DNA of 64,000 nucleotides, taken from the NCBI GenBank assembly GCA_023229245.1, contig JALNZU010000002.1, positions 124,001 to 188,000 on the forward strand. Direction: 5' to 3'. Shown here piece after piece: positions 34,787-44,716 of the stretch. The DNA is from Bacteroidales bacterium. GTDB lineage: Bacteria; Bacteroidota; Bacteroidia; Bacteroidales; F082. Below the pieces are notes generated by a model that did no database searches, had not been told where the DNA came from, and worked only from the letters and a program-made list of their open reading frames with translations. Every line of letters begins with the position of its first letter. Within the stretch, counting starts at the first letter, position 1. Position numbers and translations under genes: made by a program.

Positions 34787-37700
34787 ATGAATAAACTGAT
34801 ACTCTTTCCATTGATCGGCCTTCTTATATCGTTTCTGACGGCATACTCACAAACCGAACAGCTTCCCTTAGAGCCACTCTCAGCTCATGACAGACTAATG
34901 CTCAGCCGCATCCCTGAACTACCTATGGAGACTACTACTATGAGAAGAAGCCTGCCTGCTGTAGTGGATAATTCGCTTCTGCCCTATATGCCTGCTTTAG
35001 TGTCGCAGTCAGGGTTAGAATGTGGGCAATCGGCCAGTATAGGCATACAGTTTGCCTACGAGCTAAATGCCAAACGATTTGTCCCGGGTAATCTTTTGGA
35101 GAACCAATACGCCACTCATTTTACATACAACTTTCTGAATGCTGGTAGCGATGCCGGTATCAGCTATTACGAAACTTTTGAGATCATCAAACGGGCAGGC
35201 AACCCTAATGCATTAGACTATGGTGGCATGGCGAGCGGAGGCCCCTCCCGCTGGATGAGCGGCTACGACCTTTACTATAATGCGATGAAAAATCGGGTAG
35301 AAAATATCTACTCTATCAAGACAAATACCGAAGAAGGCATTCAAAAGCTTAAAAACTGGATATACGATCATGGAACAGCTAGTATAGCCGGCGGTATGGG
35401 CAGCTTTTATTCCCAGTTCACCAGCCCGAACGCAACCCTGCCCTCAGGCACACCCGAAGCGGGGAAGCATGTGATAACCCATTGGGGAAGCAGCCCTAAC
35501 CACGCCATGGCAATAGTTGGATATAATGATTCCATACGATGGGATTATAACGGTGATGGACAATATACCAACCATATCGACATAAACGGCGATGGAGTAG
35601 TTGACGTACGCGACTGGGAGATAGGCGGATTTAAAATGGTTAACACCTACGGGAACACTAGCTATTGGGGCGATCAGGGATACTCGTATATGATGTATAA
35701 AACCTTGGCCGACAATACCAATGCAGGCGGTATCTGGAATAATCAGGTAGTGATAGCCGAGGTTAAACAAACCTATCAGCCCCAGCTGACAGCTAAAATT
35801 GGCATCACCTATCCATGCCGCAACAAGATCAAGATTATGATGGGTGTATCAACCAATCTGAATGCTAATGAACCGGAATATGTGCTTCAATTTCCAATGT
35901 TCGACTTTCAGGGTGGATGCAAGCCAATGCAAGGCAACAACGGAAATGAATTCATCGAGATAGGACTTGACCTGAATCCACTCTTAACATATGTAGCACC
36001 CAACCAGCAAGCAAAATATTTTCTGATAGTAGCCGAAGATGACGCCAGCAACACCTACACAGGGATGATAAACAGCTTTGCATTAATTGATTATAGCAGC
36101 TCGGAACCTATAATAATTACCTCACCCGAATCCAATGTGCCGCTGCAAAATAATACGATCACCTATTTGTCTCTTACTACTTCAGTAAATTATAAAGCTA
36201 TTGAGATAGTCACTGATGAGATACCCTCTTTTGAACTGTATGTCGAAGACCAGGTACAGCTTGAAGCCCACAATGGCACCGAGCCTTATTACTGGTATCT
36301 GCAACATCATTACGATACGCTTCAAAGCACTTCTAATTTCCCATTAGTTGGTGATTATCAGCTCAGTCCAACCAACAACAATGATGGAATAGCAGCTATT
36401 GAGCTACCTTTTGAGTTTCCGTTTTACGGAGAAAAGTATTCGACTATTTACGCAGCTGTCGATGGATTCATTTTGTTTGAACCTTCATTGGTTACCTGGC
36501 CATTTTATATAGCCGGCAAGTCATATCTCATTCAAAACAAAATTATTGCCCCCACTTTATCTAAGCCATTTCAGATCAATCCAAACAATGGGGAAGGAAT
36601 ATGGGTTGAGATCACCGGGCATTCAGTAGCTATCCGATGGAAGGTATCGGTAAATGGTCAGGGCGGCAACAGCACGGTACTGATGGCTGCTATCCTCCAT
36701 GAAGACGGGCGTATCGAATTTCATTATGGCCAGCATAATGCCGCATATTATATAGCTCGTTTTGCAGGTATCTCGGCCGGAGATGGAGTTAACCATGTGA
36801 TACTGAATGACCATGAATATTTCACGCCTTACCCTCAGCAATATGTGAAGTTTACCCCAGCACAAAATCAGGATGGGATACAACTGCGTAAAGACGGCCT
36901 GCTTTCAGCTTGTATCAGCCAACACAAGCCCCCTACAACTGTTCAAGTGTTAGTTACGGATCAGAACGGCATCAGCGACCAGCGACAGCTAAGCCTGCCG
37001 GTTCACGGGCTTGCTATGGATTATCAGATACAATCAGAACATGAAAATCAAGTAGTGTATGGACAGGAGTTTTCATTGCTTATTCAATTGACAAACCTGA
37101 ATGACACCGAGTTAGATGCAGGGACTTTCAGTTTAACAAGCAACGATCCATATGTTACCATTCAACAGGGACAGGTGAATCTGCTGCCTTTACCTGCCGG
37201 CGACTCAATCCAATTTTCAACTTTTCTGATATCAGTTCACAACGACATACCTAACAGGCATGCAGCCGAATTTGAACTTCTTTTCAACAATGGCACTCAA
37301 TCATATAACCGTACTATACAGGTTGAAGCGTTGGCACCTGTTATTGAACTGCCTCACATAAGTATCAACGATGAAGAAAATGGGATATTAGAACCAGGTG
37401 AAAGCGCTAAATTAGTGTTGGAAGTACTAAATAGCGGAGGTGCCAGATTAGAAAATATCGAAGCTGCTATAAGCACTACGAATCCCGATATCACTTTGTT
37501 TACCGATCAACTTGACGTATTGAAAATTGAACCGGATAAAAGCTGGAATGCGATCTTTCCGTTGTATTTCAACGCAAATGCAACTCCAATCCAGATAGTG
37601 GATTTTGAGTTAGATATCACGGCTGATCATGGCTTCCACTACCAACAAACCATCCGTATCCTTACTTCTGTCATAGTTGAAAACTTTGAGACTGCCGACT

Positions 37701-38380
37701 TCAGCCTATTCCCATGGACTTCCTCCGGGTCCCATCCATGGTTTGTCACCATACAAGAGCCGTATGAAGGAAATTTTGCAGCCCGTTCAGGTCCTATAGG
37801 ACATAGCGAATCATCAGTTTTGGAATTGGAATGGGAGGTCTCAGCCATGGATACCATTTCATTTTATTACAAGGTATCTTCTGAAAACAATTACGACTTC
37901 CTGAGATTTTATATCAATGGACAGATACAGGATTCCTGGTCGGGTAACAAAGCCTGGACTAAGGCCTCATATCCTGTAAATCTTGGGCCTACATTGTTCA
38001 CATGGAAATATGAAAAAGACTATAGCGTATCTACCGGTACCGATTGTGCGTGGATAGATTATGTGGTGTTGCCGGCTAAGAAGATTTATACTTCCATAAA
38101 TAAACAACAGACTGAATTACATTGGGAGTTTGATTTGTTCCCAAATCCTGTCCAGACAGAGCTATTCATTCGTATCCGGGCAGACCGGGACATGAAAAGC
38201 CGTCTTTTAATAGCGGATCAGTGGGGACGCATCCTACATACTGAAGAGATACTTTTGTCAAAAGATGTGACACAACTCATTCAAAAAGACCTGCATAGTA
38301 TTTCATCAGGTTCTTGCGTTGTAATGCTTCAGACTCCTGATGGGTGGATTACGAAAACCATTATAAAACCAGCGCCTTAA
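34787..38380 (+). CDS. Secreted C1-like (papain-fold) cysteine peptidase with T9SS sorting domain
   Basis: A 1197-aa protein with a signal peptide (to about residue 21). The peptidase domain (about 55-310) has Cys79 in SQSGLECGQSAS, His239 in NHAMAIVGYND and Asn286 in MVNTYGN, a complete papain triad. Between His and Asn lie two Asp/Asn/Gly loops (DYNGDGQYTNHIDINGDG) like EF-hand calcium sites. The middle holds Ig-like and pro-domain-like modules (about 450-930), then a MAM/jelly-roll-like segment (about 950-1100, NFETADFSLFPW). The C-terminus (about 1125-1197, FDLFPNPVQTEL) is a type A T9SS signal. It is presumably delivered to the cell surface. A near -7 box (TACCTTCG, 34756-34763) precedes it. 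Confidence 0.88.
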   Translation: MNKLILFPLIGLLISFLTAYSQTEQLPLEPLSAHDRLMLSRIPELPMETTTMRRSLPAVVDNSLLPYMPALVSQSGLECGQSASIGIQFAYELNAKRFVPGNLLENQYATHFTYNFLNAGSDAGISYYETFEIIKRAGNPNALDYGGMASGGPSRWMSGYDLYYNAMKNRVENIYSIKTNTEEGIQKLKNWIYDHGTASIAGGMGSFYSQFTSPNATLPSGTPEAGKHVITHWGSSPNHAMAIVGYNDSIRWDYNGDGQYTNHIDINGDGVVDVRDWEIGGFKMVNTYGNTSYWGDQGYSYMMYKTLADNTNAGGIWNNQVVIAEVKQTYQPQLTAKIGITYPCRNKIKIMMGVSTNLNANEPEYVLQFPMFDFQGGCKPMQGNNGNEFIEIGLDLNPLLTYVAPNQQAKYFLIVAEDDASNTYTGMINSFALIDYSSSEPIIITSPESNVPLQNNTITYLSLTTSVNYKAIEIVTDEIPSFELYVEDQVQLEAHNGTEPYYWYLQHHYDTLQSTSNFPLVGDYQLSPTNNNDGIAAIELPFEFPFYGEKYSTIYAAVDGFILFEPSLVTWPFYIAGKSYLIQNKIIAPTLSKPFQINPNNGEGIWVEITGHSVAIRWKVSVNGQGGNSTVLMAAILHEDGRIEFHYGQHNAAYYIARFAGISAGDGVNHVILNDHEYFTPYPQQYVKFTPAQNQDGIQLRKDGLLSACISQHKPPTTVQVLVTDQNGISDQRQLSLPVHGLAMDYQIQSEHENQVVYGQEFSLLIQLTNLNDTELDAGTFSLTSNDPYVTIQQGQVNLLPLPAGDSIQFSTFLISVHNDIPNRHAAEFELLFNNGTQSYNRTIQVEALAPVIELPHISINDEENGILEPGESAKLVLEVLNSGGARLENIEAAISTTNPDITLFTDQLDVLKIEPDKSWNAIFPLYFNANATPIQIVDFELDITADHGFHYQQTIRILTSVIVENFETADFSLFPWTSSGSHPWFVTIQEPYEGNFAARSGPIGHSESSVLELEWEVSAMDTISFYYKVSSENNYDFLRFYINGQIQDSWSGNKAWTKASYPVNLGPTLFTWKYEKDYSVSTGTDCAWIDYVVLPAKKIYTSINKQQTELHWEFDLFPNPVQTELFIRIRADRDMKSRLLIADQWGRILHTEEILLSKDVTQLIQKDLHSISSGSCVVMLQTPDGWITKTIIKPAP

Positions 38381-38383
38381 GCA

Positions 38384-39871
38384 ATGAAGTCAACTCCGGG
38401 CAGCACCTCTTCTACAGCACGTAAGCTGTTGTTGATGTTCCCTGTCTTAGTTTTGTTTGCACCTGCTTTTCAACGGCAATTTACTTTCATAAAGGAGCGG
38501 CCGCTTGAAGGGGCTTTTTTTAATCAGAAAAAGCCCACCTTTGACAACTTAAGCTGGTTTAGCTGGCTTGATGGCAGTTTCCAAAAAGACTTCACCGACC
38601 AGTTGGAAGCCGATATTGGATTCAGAAATACCTTGGTTCGTATTCATAATCAATGGCAATATATGGTATTCAGAAAAGCCAATGCGGATGGTGTTATAGT
38701 AGGAAAACAAGGCGAGCTGTTTGAGGAAGACTATATCCGATCGGCTTTGGGTGAGTTTTATGTAGGCAAACAAGTTTGGGAGGATAAGGCTCTCAAACTA
38801 AAGGCTGTGTCAGATAGCTTGCAACAGATCGGAAAGAAATTACTGATCATTTTAGAACCCGGAAAAGGGAGCTTGTATCCCGAACGGTATCCGACAAAAT
38901 ATAAGCCTGACAAAAGAAGTGTCTCAAACTACCAGGCTTTTAAATCCAGTTTAGAAAATTATAAGGTACCTCTTTTAGACCTGAACGCTTGTTTCATGGA
39001 ATGGAAGGACACTGCTTCGTATGCTCTTTTTCCGCAAAGCGGCACACATTGGTCGTATTATGGAGCTGCATTAGCTGCCGATACCTTATTGAAGCTTTTA
39101 AACCATATGATACCCGATCATATCCCACAACTGAAAATTGAGCGCCTGGAAAAAAGAGTCAAGCCCCGTCATCCTGATGATGATATATGGTTGGCGATGA
39201 ATATGCTTGGAAAAGTACCGGCTGATAACCTGATTTATCCGGTACTGAGCTTTCTACCGGCAAAAAAAGCTAAGCTTAAAACTCTGACCATAGGCGACAG
39301 CTTTTTCTTTTATTGGCTGAATGACGGAATCATGGAGCAAGCCTTCGATAAGGGTAGCTTTTGGTACTACAACAAGCATATCTGGGATCATCAGGGAAAA
39401 GAAACAGGCAGAGTACAAGCAAATATGATAGCTACCGCAACAAACGAACACGATCTTTTTATCATCATGATCACCGAACGTTTCCATCAGAATTTTGCAT
39501 GGAAGTTTGATGAACAGCTATACGATTTGTTGTTTCCAGGAAAACGAAACCATTTATCATACTTTTCTAATCAGATCAGAACGGCAAATACCGAGTTTCT
39601 GAGAATGGTAGATGAGGCAAAGCAGCAAAAGATCAGTCTGAGCGAACGCATTGAAAAAGAAGCGTACTATCTGATGTATCAGGATTATTTGCTACATCCC
39701 GAGCTATATTCCGATAAGGAAGATATGATCCCAATGTTGATGATGACTATCCGCAACACTCCCGACTGGTATGCTACTGTAGCTGCCAAAGCTGCCAAGC
39801 AAAATATACCCGTTGACGAGATGCTCCACATGGATGCAGTATGGATTTATGAGTCTAAACAAAATGAATAA
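38384..39871 (+). CDS. AlgX/AlgJ-like SGNH-fold protein
   Basis: A 495-aa protein with an N-terminal membrane anchor or signal (about 14-28). The domain resembles the AlgJ/AlgX acetyltransferase-like SGNH family. It has a catalytic Ser candidate in IGDSFFFYW (Ser306) and a His in SGTHWSYYG (His222). In AlgX the equivalent motif carries Asp two residues before the His; here that position is Gly220, so activity is uncertain. These proteins O-acetylate surface polysaccharides with an MBOAT partner, which is not present here. It starts 3 bp after the C1 peptidase stop, indicating an operon and perhaps a joint surface function. Confidence 0.75.
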   Translation: MKSTPGSTSSTARKLLLMFPVLVLFAPAFQRQFTFIKERPLEGAFFNQKKPTFDNLSWFSWLDGSFQKDFTDQLEADIGFRNTLVRIHNQWQYMVFRKANADGVIVGKQGELFEEDYIRSALGEFYVGKQVWEDKALKLKAVSDSLQQIGKKLLIILEPGKGSLYPERYPTKYKPDKRSVSNYQAFKSSLENYKVPLLDLNACFMEWKDTASYALFPQSGTHWSYYGAALAADTLLKLLNHMIPDHIPQLKIERLEKRVKPRHPDDDIWLAMNMLGKVPADNLIYPVLSFLPAKKAKLKTLTIGDSFFFYWLNDGIMEQAFDKGSFWYYNKHIWDHQGKETGRVQANMIATATNEHDLFIIMITERFHQNFAWKFDEQLYDLLFPGKRNHLSYFSNQIRTANTEFLRMVDEAKQQKISLSERIEKEAYYLMYQDYLLHPELYSDKEDMIPMLMMTIRNTPDWYATVAAKAAKQNIPVDEMLHMDAVWIYESKQNE

Positions 39872-39873
39872 GC

Positions 39874-40461
39874 TCATATAGTTTGCAGCCAGTTTTCTGC
39901 CAGCGTAAAACGGTAAGGCAACAGAGCGTCTTCCTGTGCATACTGTACACCTATACGAGCTGAGGCCTCAATAGCGGCTTCCGGTATCTGCCTGCCTGAT
40001 TCAATCCATATATAGCCTTCAGCAAGCATCAGTCCATTATGAATAGTGCTGATCCCCATTGCTTTGGTTAAATTACCAGGCCCATGACAAAGCCGATTAA
40101 AGGGAATCTTGTTTCCCCGACGTTCTTGCATAGCTTCTATTCCTGTGAGAGGCAAAAGAGCCCGAATGAGTACAGCATGCGGGATACCCTGCGGAGCTGT
40201 TACTATATTAAACAAATGATGCATGCCATAGCACAGATAGACATACATATGGCCTGCTGACAAATATAAGGTTTTAGTACGCCCGGTATAACGACCTCCA
40301 AACGCATGCGAGGCCTTGTCGACAGCACCTGCATAAGCCTCAGCTTCGATGATAAGACCCGAACAATAAACCCCATCTACAACACTATGTAAGCTACACC
40401 CTATCAGTCTTTTGGCTATAGCCACCACATCTTCATGTTCAAAAAATGAGCTTGGCAGCAT
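39874..40461 (-). CDS. 3-methyladenine DNA glycosylase (AAG/Mpg family)
   Basis: A 195-aa protein of the AAG/Mpg fold. Motifs are IIEAEAYAG (containing the catalytic Glu), KASHAFGGRYTGRTKTLYLSAG, MYVYLCYGMHHLFNIVT, LIRALLP and HGPGNLTKAMGI. It removes alkylated purines such as 3-methyladenine and hypoxanthine in base-excision repair. The start lies 2 bp from the recQ stop, so it is the last gene of the kinase-recQ-mpg run. Its stop is only 2 bp from that of the convergent AlgX-like gene. Confidence 0.95.
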   Translation of the reverse strand: MLPSSFFEHEDVVAIAKRLIGCSLHSVVDGVYCSGLIIEAEAYAGAVDKASHAFGGRYTGRTKTLYLSAGHMYVYLCYGMHHLFNIVTAPQGIPHAVLIRALLPLTGIEAMQERRGNKIPFNRLCHGPGNLTKAMGISTIHNGLMLAEGYIWIESGRQIPEAAIEASARIGVQYAQEDALLPYRFTLAENWLQTI

Positions 40462-40463
40462 AT

Positions 40464-42395
40464 TTATAGTTTTCGAGTTAATAATTGTCTGAAAATATAT
40501 CTCTCCCCATCAATTTGTTGAAGTATATGGTGATCTATCATCCATCGTACTGCTTCCAACACCTTAGTTTCGGGATAAGCCGTTACGAAACTGACTATTT
40601 CTTCCATTGAAGCAGCTTTGTTACTCAACAATATTTTCATGCTTTCTTTGATAGAATTATATTCTATATCTGTCAGCTCCAATCTATTACGTTGAACACA
40701 CACATCACATTTCCCACATCGTTTGTTATGCTCTTCGCCAAAATAGGCTAAAAGCTGCAGGCTACGACATTTCAAGTCGTTATACACAAAGTCAATGACT
40801 GATTGTACTTTTTCGGCTGCTGATGCCTTGCGATCCGCATAATTTTCACGTGAGAGCTGTATATCCTGTGGGTCAATTCTTTCGCTGAGAAAAAGCAACT
40901 GAGGTATATCGGTCAACGGAACATAGGTTATCAGTCCTAATTTATTCATATAATTCAACATTACCTGTACTCTTTGAACCGTCAGTTCTGATTTGCGGGC
41001 TAACTCAGTTTCATATAAATTCACAAAATCAGTAAATATCCCAGGATACGTCCGAAGTATAGTCTTCACAAACTCGTTATAATTCGGCTGTTCAATCTGA
41101 AACCGATATAAGTCTTCTCGGCTAGCTTGTATAAATATTTTAGAGACTGTTTTCAACTGTTGACCAAACATTATAAGTCCTTCTTTCTCAAGAAGTTGTA
41201 AGCTATTAAAAGTTTCTAATACCGAAAAGTTATAAAGTTGGACAAATTCGGCTAATTGAAAATCAAATGATAGGTCTTTTCCGCTTCCAATAGGTAGTTG
41301 AAGATAATTACCCAATGCCTGATAGACTGTTCTGACCTGTTCTATAGGCGGATAAGATGTGTTTAAATTATTTTGCAGCTGTTCGGCATCCTGATCAGAT
41401 ACCAACAGGTAGGCTTGTGCTTGGTTGCCATCTCTTCCAGCTCGTCCGGCTTCTTGAAAATAAGCTTCTAAACTATCGGGTAGATCCATATGGACCACTA
41501 TACGTACATCGGGCTTATCAATTCCCATTCCAAATGCGTTTGTGGCTACCATCACTTTCACTCTTCCCTGCATCCATGCTTTTTGTCTTGCATCGCGCTG
41601 CGAACCATCCAGCCCTGCATGATAAAAAGTGGCAGGCACTTGTCTGGCAGTCAGATAGTCGGCCAGCTCACGAGTTCGCCGCCGGTTCCTGACATATACT
41701 ATACCCGAACCGGAAGACATCCGTTGAAAAATACGAACTAAATGGCCAAACTTATCAGCATCAAGAATTACATTATACGTCAGATTCTTTCGTTCATAAC
41801 TGGATTGGAAGACATTTGAGCTCCGAAAATGAAGCTTCTCCATGATATCAAGTACTACTTTTTTTGTAGCAGTAGCCGTAAGAGCTAATATGGGTACCTT
41901 GGGAAAATACGGACGTATCTCGTGAATCAACAGATAAGGCGGTCGGAAGTCGTATCCCCATTGCGAAATACAATGTGATTCGTCCACAGCGATAAGATTG
42001 ATATTCATGCGTCGAAATACAGTCAGAAAACGTTCGGTAGTAAGCCGCTCTGGAGACACATACAAAAACTTCAGCCTTCCGAAAACAGCTTGATTATATA
42101 CTATTTCCACCTCGTTTGGGTGCATGCCGGAGAAGACAGCCGCTGCAGGGATGTTTTTTTGCTTTAAATTGTGTACCTGATCTTTCATCAAGGCGATCAG
42201 TGGAGTGATGACTAAGCACAATCCATCTTTCATCATTGCCGGCACTTGAAAACAGATCGACTTGCCACCTCCTGTGGGTAACAATGCAAGTGTGTCGTTT
42301 CCGGCGTGTACCGATTCGATGATCTCTTCCTGCATAGGTCGAAAAGAGGGATAGCCCCAGTATTTCATCAATATTTCACTTGCCTGCCTACTCAT
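40464..42395 (-). CDS. recQ: RecQ family ATP-dependent DNA helicase
   Basis: A 643-aa 3'-5' DNA helicase. Motif I is TGGGKS (41-46), motif II is DESH (138-141) in place of the usual DEAH, and motif IV-VI features include GIVYVRNRRRTRELADYL and QEAGRAGRDG. An RQC zinc site follows (CRSLQLLAYFGEE then CGKCDVC). The winged-helix part is short and I see no clear HRDC domain, which makes it shorter at the C-terminus than E. coli RecQ (about 610 with HRDC). It lies 9 bp after the histidine kinase gene and 2 bp before mpg. Confidence 0.94.
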   Translation of the reverse strand: MSRQASEILMKYWGYPSFRPMQEEIIESVHAGNDTLALLPTGGGKSICFQVPAMMKDGLCLVITPLIALMKDQVHNLKQKNIPAAAVFSGMHPNEVEIVYNQAVFGRLKFLYVSPERLTTERFLTVFRRMNINLIAVDESHCISQWGYDFRPPYLLIHEIRPYFPKVPILALTATATKKVVLDIMEKLHFRSSNVFQSSYERKNLTYNVILDADKFGHLVRIFQRMSSGSGIVYVRNRRRTRELADYLTARQVPATFYHAGLDGSQRDARQKAWMQGRVKVMVATNAFGMGIDKPDVRIVVHMDLPDSLEAYFQEAGRAGRDGNQAQAYLLVSDQDAEQLQNNLNTSYPPIEQVRTVYQALGNYLQLPIGSGKDLSFDFQLAEFVQLYNFSVLETFNSLQLLEKEGLIMFGQQLKTVSKIFIQASREDLYRFQIEQPNYNEFVKTILRTYPGIFTDFVNLYETELARKSELTVQRVQVMLNYMNKLGLITYVPLTDIPQLLFLSERIDPQDIQLSRENYADRKASAAEKVQSVIDFVYNDLKCRSLQLLAYFGEEHNKRCGKCDVCVQRNRLELTDIEYNSIKESMKILLSNKAASMEEIVSFVTAYPETKVLEAVRWMIDHHILQQIDGERYIFRQLLTRKL

Positions 42396-42404
42396 AAAAT
42401 CAAT

Positions 42405-44360
42405 CTATATTTTATGCTGTATCTTACTCTTTATAAGGCTTACCAATTCCTGCCTGCTGAATGGCTTCACTATGAAATCATCACAGCCCGAAGCTAATGC
42501 TTTTTCTTTGCCTTCAGTATCTGCGAAGGCTGTTTGTGCAATGATAGGAAGTTTTGGTGCAAACTTTTTTATCTGGCGTGCCGTGTCATAGCCGGTCATA
42601 TAAGGCATCTGAAGGTCCATCAACACTATATCAATTGACGGATGGTGTTGACAATGCCGGATCGCTTCATGCCCGTCACGGGCCCAAAACAGTAAAGCTC
42701 CTGTATGCTTGAACAAGGATTTATAAAAGGTAAAATTGGCTTCTACATCATCTACAACTAATATATTTATTGCCGACCAATCCACATTCAAAAAGCTCCC
42801 CGGTCTGTATGTGCCTTGAAATCCGGTTGCCGCATGTTTTGTTTTTATAGTAAAATAAAAGGTTGAGCCTTTGCCTGGCATGCTGTCGAACCAAATTGTC
42901 CCACCCAACAACTCAACCAACTGTTTGGTGATGGATAAGCCTAAGCCGGTACCCTCTTTATTGCTGCTGGCAACAGGATCGATCTGACCAAACCGCTGAA
43001 AAACAAGATGAGTTTTCTCATATGGTATGCCAAATCCTGTATCACGGACATAAAGCTGTAAATGATTGCCATCAACAAAATAGTAGCCAAACGAAATAGA
43101 ACCTTGTTCAGTGAACTTCAATGCATTAGAAAGCAAGTTATTCAATATCTGCTTGAGACGATGCGGATCAGTGAGTAGCTGTACCGAACCTGTAGGAATA
43201 CTCTTCTTAAGCTGAAAATCAATATGCTCTTTTCCATATTGTATCTTTTTGTTGGTATATAATTGCAACAGCTCATCCAACATTTTATTTATATCCGTCT
43301 CCGAGTAATTGATCTTGATATAACCAGCCTCTATTTTTGCAATATCAATTATATCTTCAATCAAAGCCAACAAACTGTTTCCCGAAGTACGTATCAACTC
43401 ATAGTATTGATTGCGTTCTTCATCTTCGGTTTCAGCTTCTAACAAAAGATCGGTAAAACCTAATATTGCATTTAATGGAGTTCGTATTTCGTGTGACATA
43501 TTGGCTAAAAAAGCTGATTTCATTCTATCATTCTCTTCTGCTTTCGCTTTAGCCTGCTGAAGATCATAAATATAGCCTTTTTGATGTGTAATATCCTTAA
43601 GTTTGTATAGAACTGATTTATTTGTAATCGGCCAGATAGTCAGCTCAAATTCTTTTATCATAGCTTCCTTATCCTTGCATTGTACTTCGATATGTTGCTT
43701 AGGGGTCGTTTGCGCATCTATCTTTTCTAACAGAGATTGTACCGCTTGATCATTGCATTGAAAATCTTTCATCAATTCCATGAATGAGGAGCCAATAAGC
43801 TGTTTAAAATCTTTTTCAAAGAATGCCGTTGCCGCCTTGTTACAGCTTATAATCCGGCTTGTTGTGTCAGCAACAATCAACACATCAGGGCTATCGGTAA
43901 AAAATAATCCAAACAGCTTCTCACTTATACTAATCCAGTCATGGATCAGGTCTTTCACTTCTGTTAGTCTACTCATCAGAGCAGCTTGCTCGGTTTGATG
44001 GAGTACAAGTGGATTACATTTTTCATCTAAGATTTGAAAATAATACGTAAGCCCATGCAGATTGGTTATTTTCAAGGCTTTATCGGGTGATATCTGATCT
44101 GGTGTCGTTGCCCCTATCCAGGAAACAGGTATTTGCGAAGCAGAATTAGTTGTAGTAGTATCGGCAATACTATCCATTGCATCGAATGATATGGAAAGAA
44201 GTAGCATGCGTGCGTGGTTCGCAGCATCATCCTTGATTACTAATGCCAAGTTCTTACCTGAGATCAGTAGTGATATTTTTGCAACAATCGGATGCAAGTA
44301 GCTGATGAGACCATAGAATGCCTCATCCATATTGTCGGTCAATGAATTTGATATTCTCAT
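42405..44360 (-). CDS. Soluble hybrid histidine kinase with PAS and receiver domains
   Basis: About 651 aa. From the N-terminus: a helical/GAF-like region (about 1-135), a PAS domain (about 155-260, DVLIVADTTSRIISCNKAATAFF), a HisKA dimerisation helix with the phosphorylated His in SHEIRTPLNAILGF, a HATPase (GTGLGLSITKQLVELLGGTI) and a receiver domain with Asp in VLMDLQMP. No membrane helix or signal is seen, so it is cytoplasmic. A TTG would extend the frame to 44387 but lies inside the promoter, so I choose ATG 44360. It heads a run with recQ and a DNA glycosylase, spaced 9 and 2 bp. No separate response regulator is nearby. Confidence 0.92.
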   Translation of the reverse strand: MRISNSLTDNMDEAFYGLISYLHPIVAKISLLISGKNLALVIKDDAANHARMLLLSISFDAMDSIADTTTTNSASQIPVSWIGATTPDQISPDKALKITNLHGLTYYFQILDEKCNPLVLHQTEQAALMSRLTEVKDLIHDWISISEKLFGLFFTDSPDVLIVADTTSRIISCNKAATAFFEKDFKQLIGSSFMELMKDFQCNDQAVQSLLEKIDAQTTPKQHIEVQCKDKEAMIKEFELTIWPITNKSVLYKLKDITHQKGYIYDLQQAKAKAEENDRMKSAFLANMSHEIRTPLNAILGFTDLLLEAETEDEERNQYYELIRTSGNSLLALIEDIIDIAKIEAGYIKINYSETDINKMLDELLQLYTNKKIQYGKEHIDFQLKKSIPTGSVQLLTDPHRLKQILNNLLSNALKFTEQGSISFGYYFVDGNHLQLYVRDTGFGIPYEKTHLVFQRFGQIDPVASSNKEGTGLGLSITKQLVELLGGTIWFDSMPGKGSTFYFTIKTKHAATGFQGTYRPGSFLNVDWSAINILVVDDVEANFTFYKSLFKHTGALLFWARDGHEAIRHCQHHPSIDIVLMDLQMPYMTGYDTARQIKKFAPKLPIIAQTAFADTEGKEKALASGCDDFIVKPFSRQELVSLIKSKIQHKI

Positions 44361-44716
44361 GATTTGTTCGTTTTCGATAGTTGACAAATATAAAGTGTTT
44401 TAACCGGATACGCAAAGTAAATCGCTATAAGGACAACAAAGGTATTGTATATTATTTATCTCTTACTCAAGTAATTATTAAACTTATCTTAGATACCGGA
44501 TATGAAATTTATGGGATTTTAGTCTTTATCTCCTGTAGTAAAACAAGTATTTGCATGTACAATGAATTCCAGTTAACCCATTTTTCTAACTTTAAAGAAC
44601 ATGCCAAAAATAATAATAATATAAATTACAGTTTTCAGCACCTGTTGACGCAGTATGAAATATTGTCTTTCTAAAACACTTCAGGATTCAGAAGTCATGT
44701 TTAGAATGGTTGTTAT
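44361..44716. other. Intergenic region upstream of the kinase
   Basis: This 356-bp region lies between the kinase start and the stop of the next minus-strand gene. Its left part carries the kinase promoter (44385-44416). The remainder is AT-rich with only a chance 97-codon plus-strand frame of poor composition, and no hairpin terminator for the upstream membrane-protein gene is obvious. Confidence 0.5.
44385..44416 (-). promoter_or_regulatory. Complete Bacteroidota-type promoter for kinase-recQ-mpg
   Basis: On the minus strand TTTG (44413-44416) is followed after exactly 20 nt by TATATTTG (44385-44392), matching both the -33 TTTG and -7 TAnnTTTG elements of the primary sigma factor in Bacteroidota. 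Transcription would begin near 44379, leaving about 20 nt of leader before ATG 44360. This is the best promoter in the window. Confidence 0.7.

Noticed and set aside
38384..39871. Calling this gene algX or algJ
   Set aside because: The key acid residue is missing and no alginate or MBOAT genes are adjacent, so only family-level resemblance is claimed.
44361..44387. TTG start for the kinase at 44387
   Set aside because: It lies inside the -7 box, upstream of the predicted transcription start; ATG 44360 fits better.
44381..44674. 97-codon plus-strand frame in the gap upstream of the kinase
   Set aside because: Composition is unlike the neighbouring proteins, it overlaps the kinase promoter, and no family or start signal supports it.
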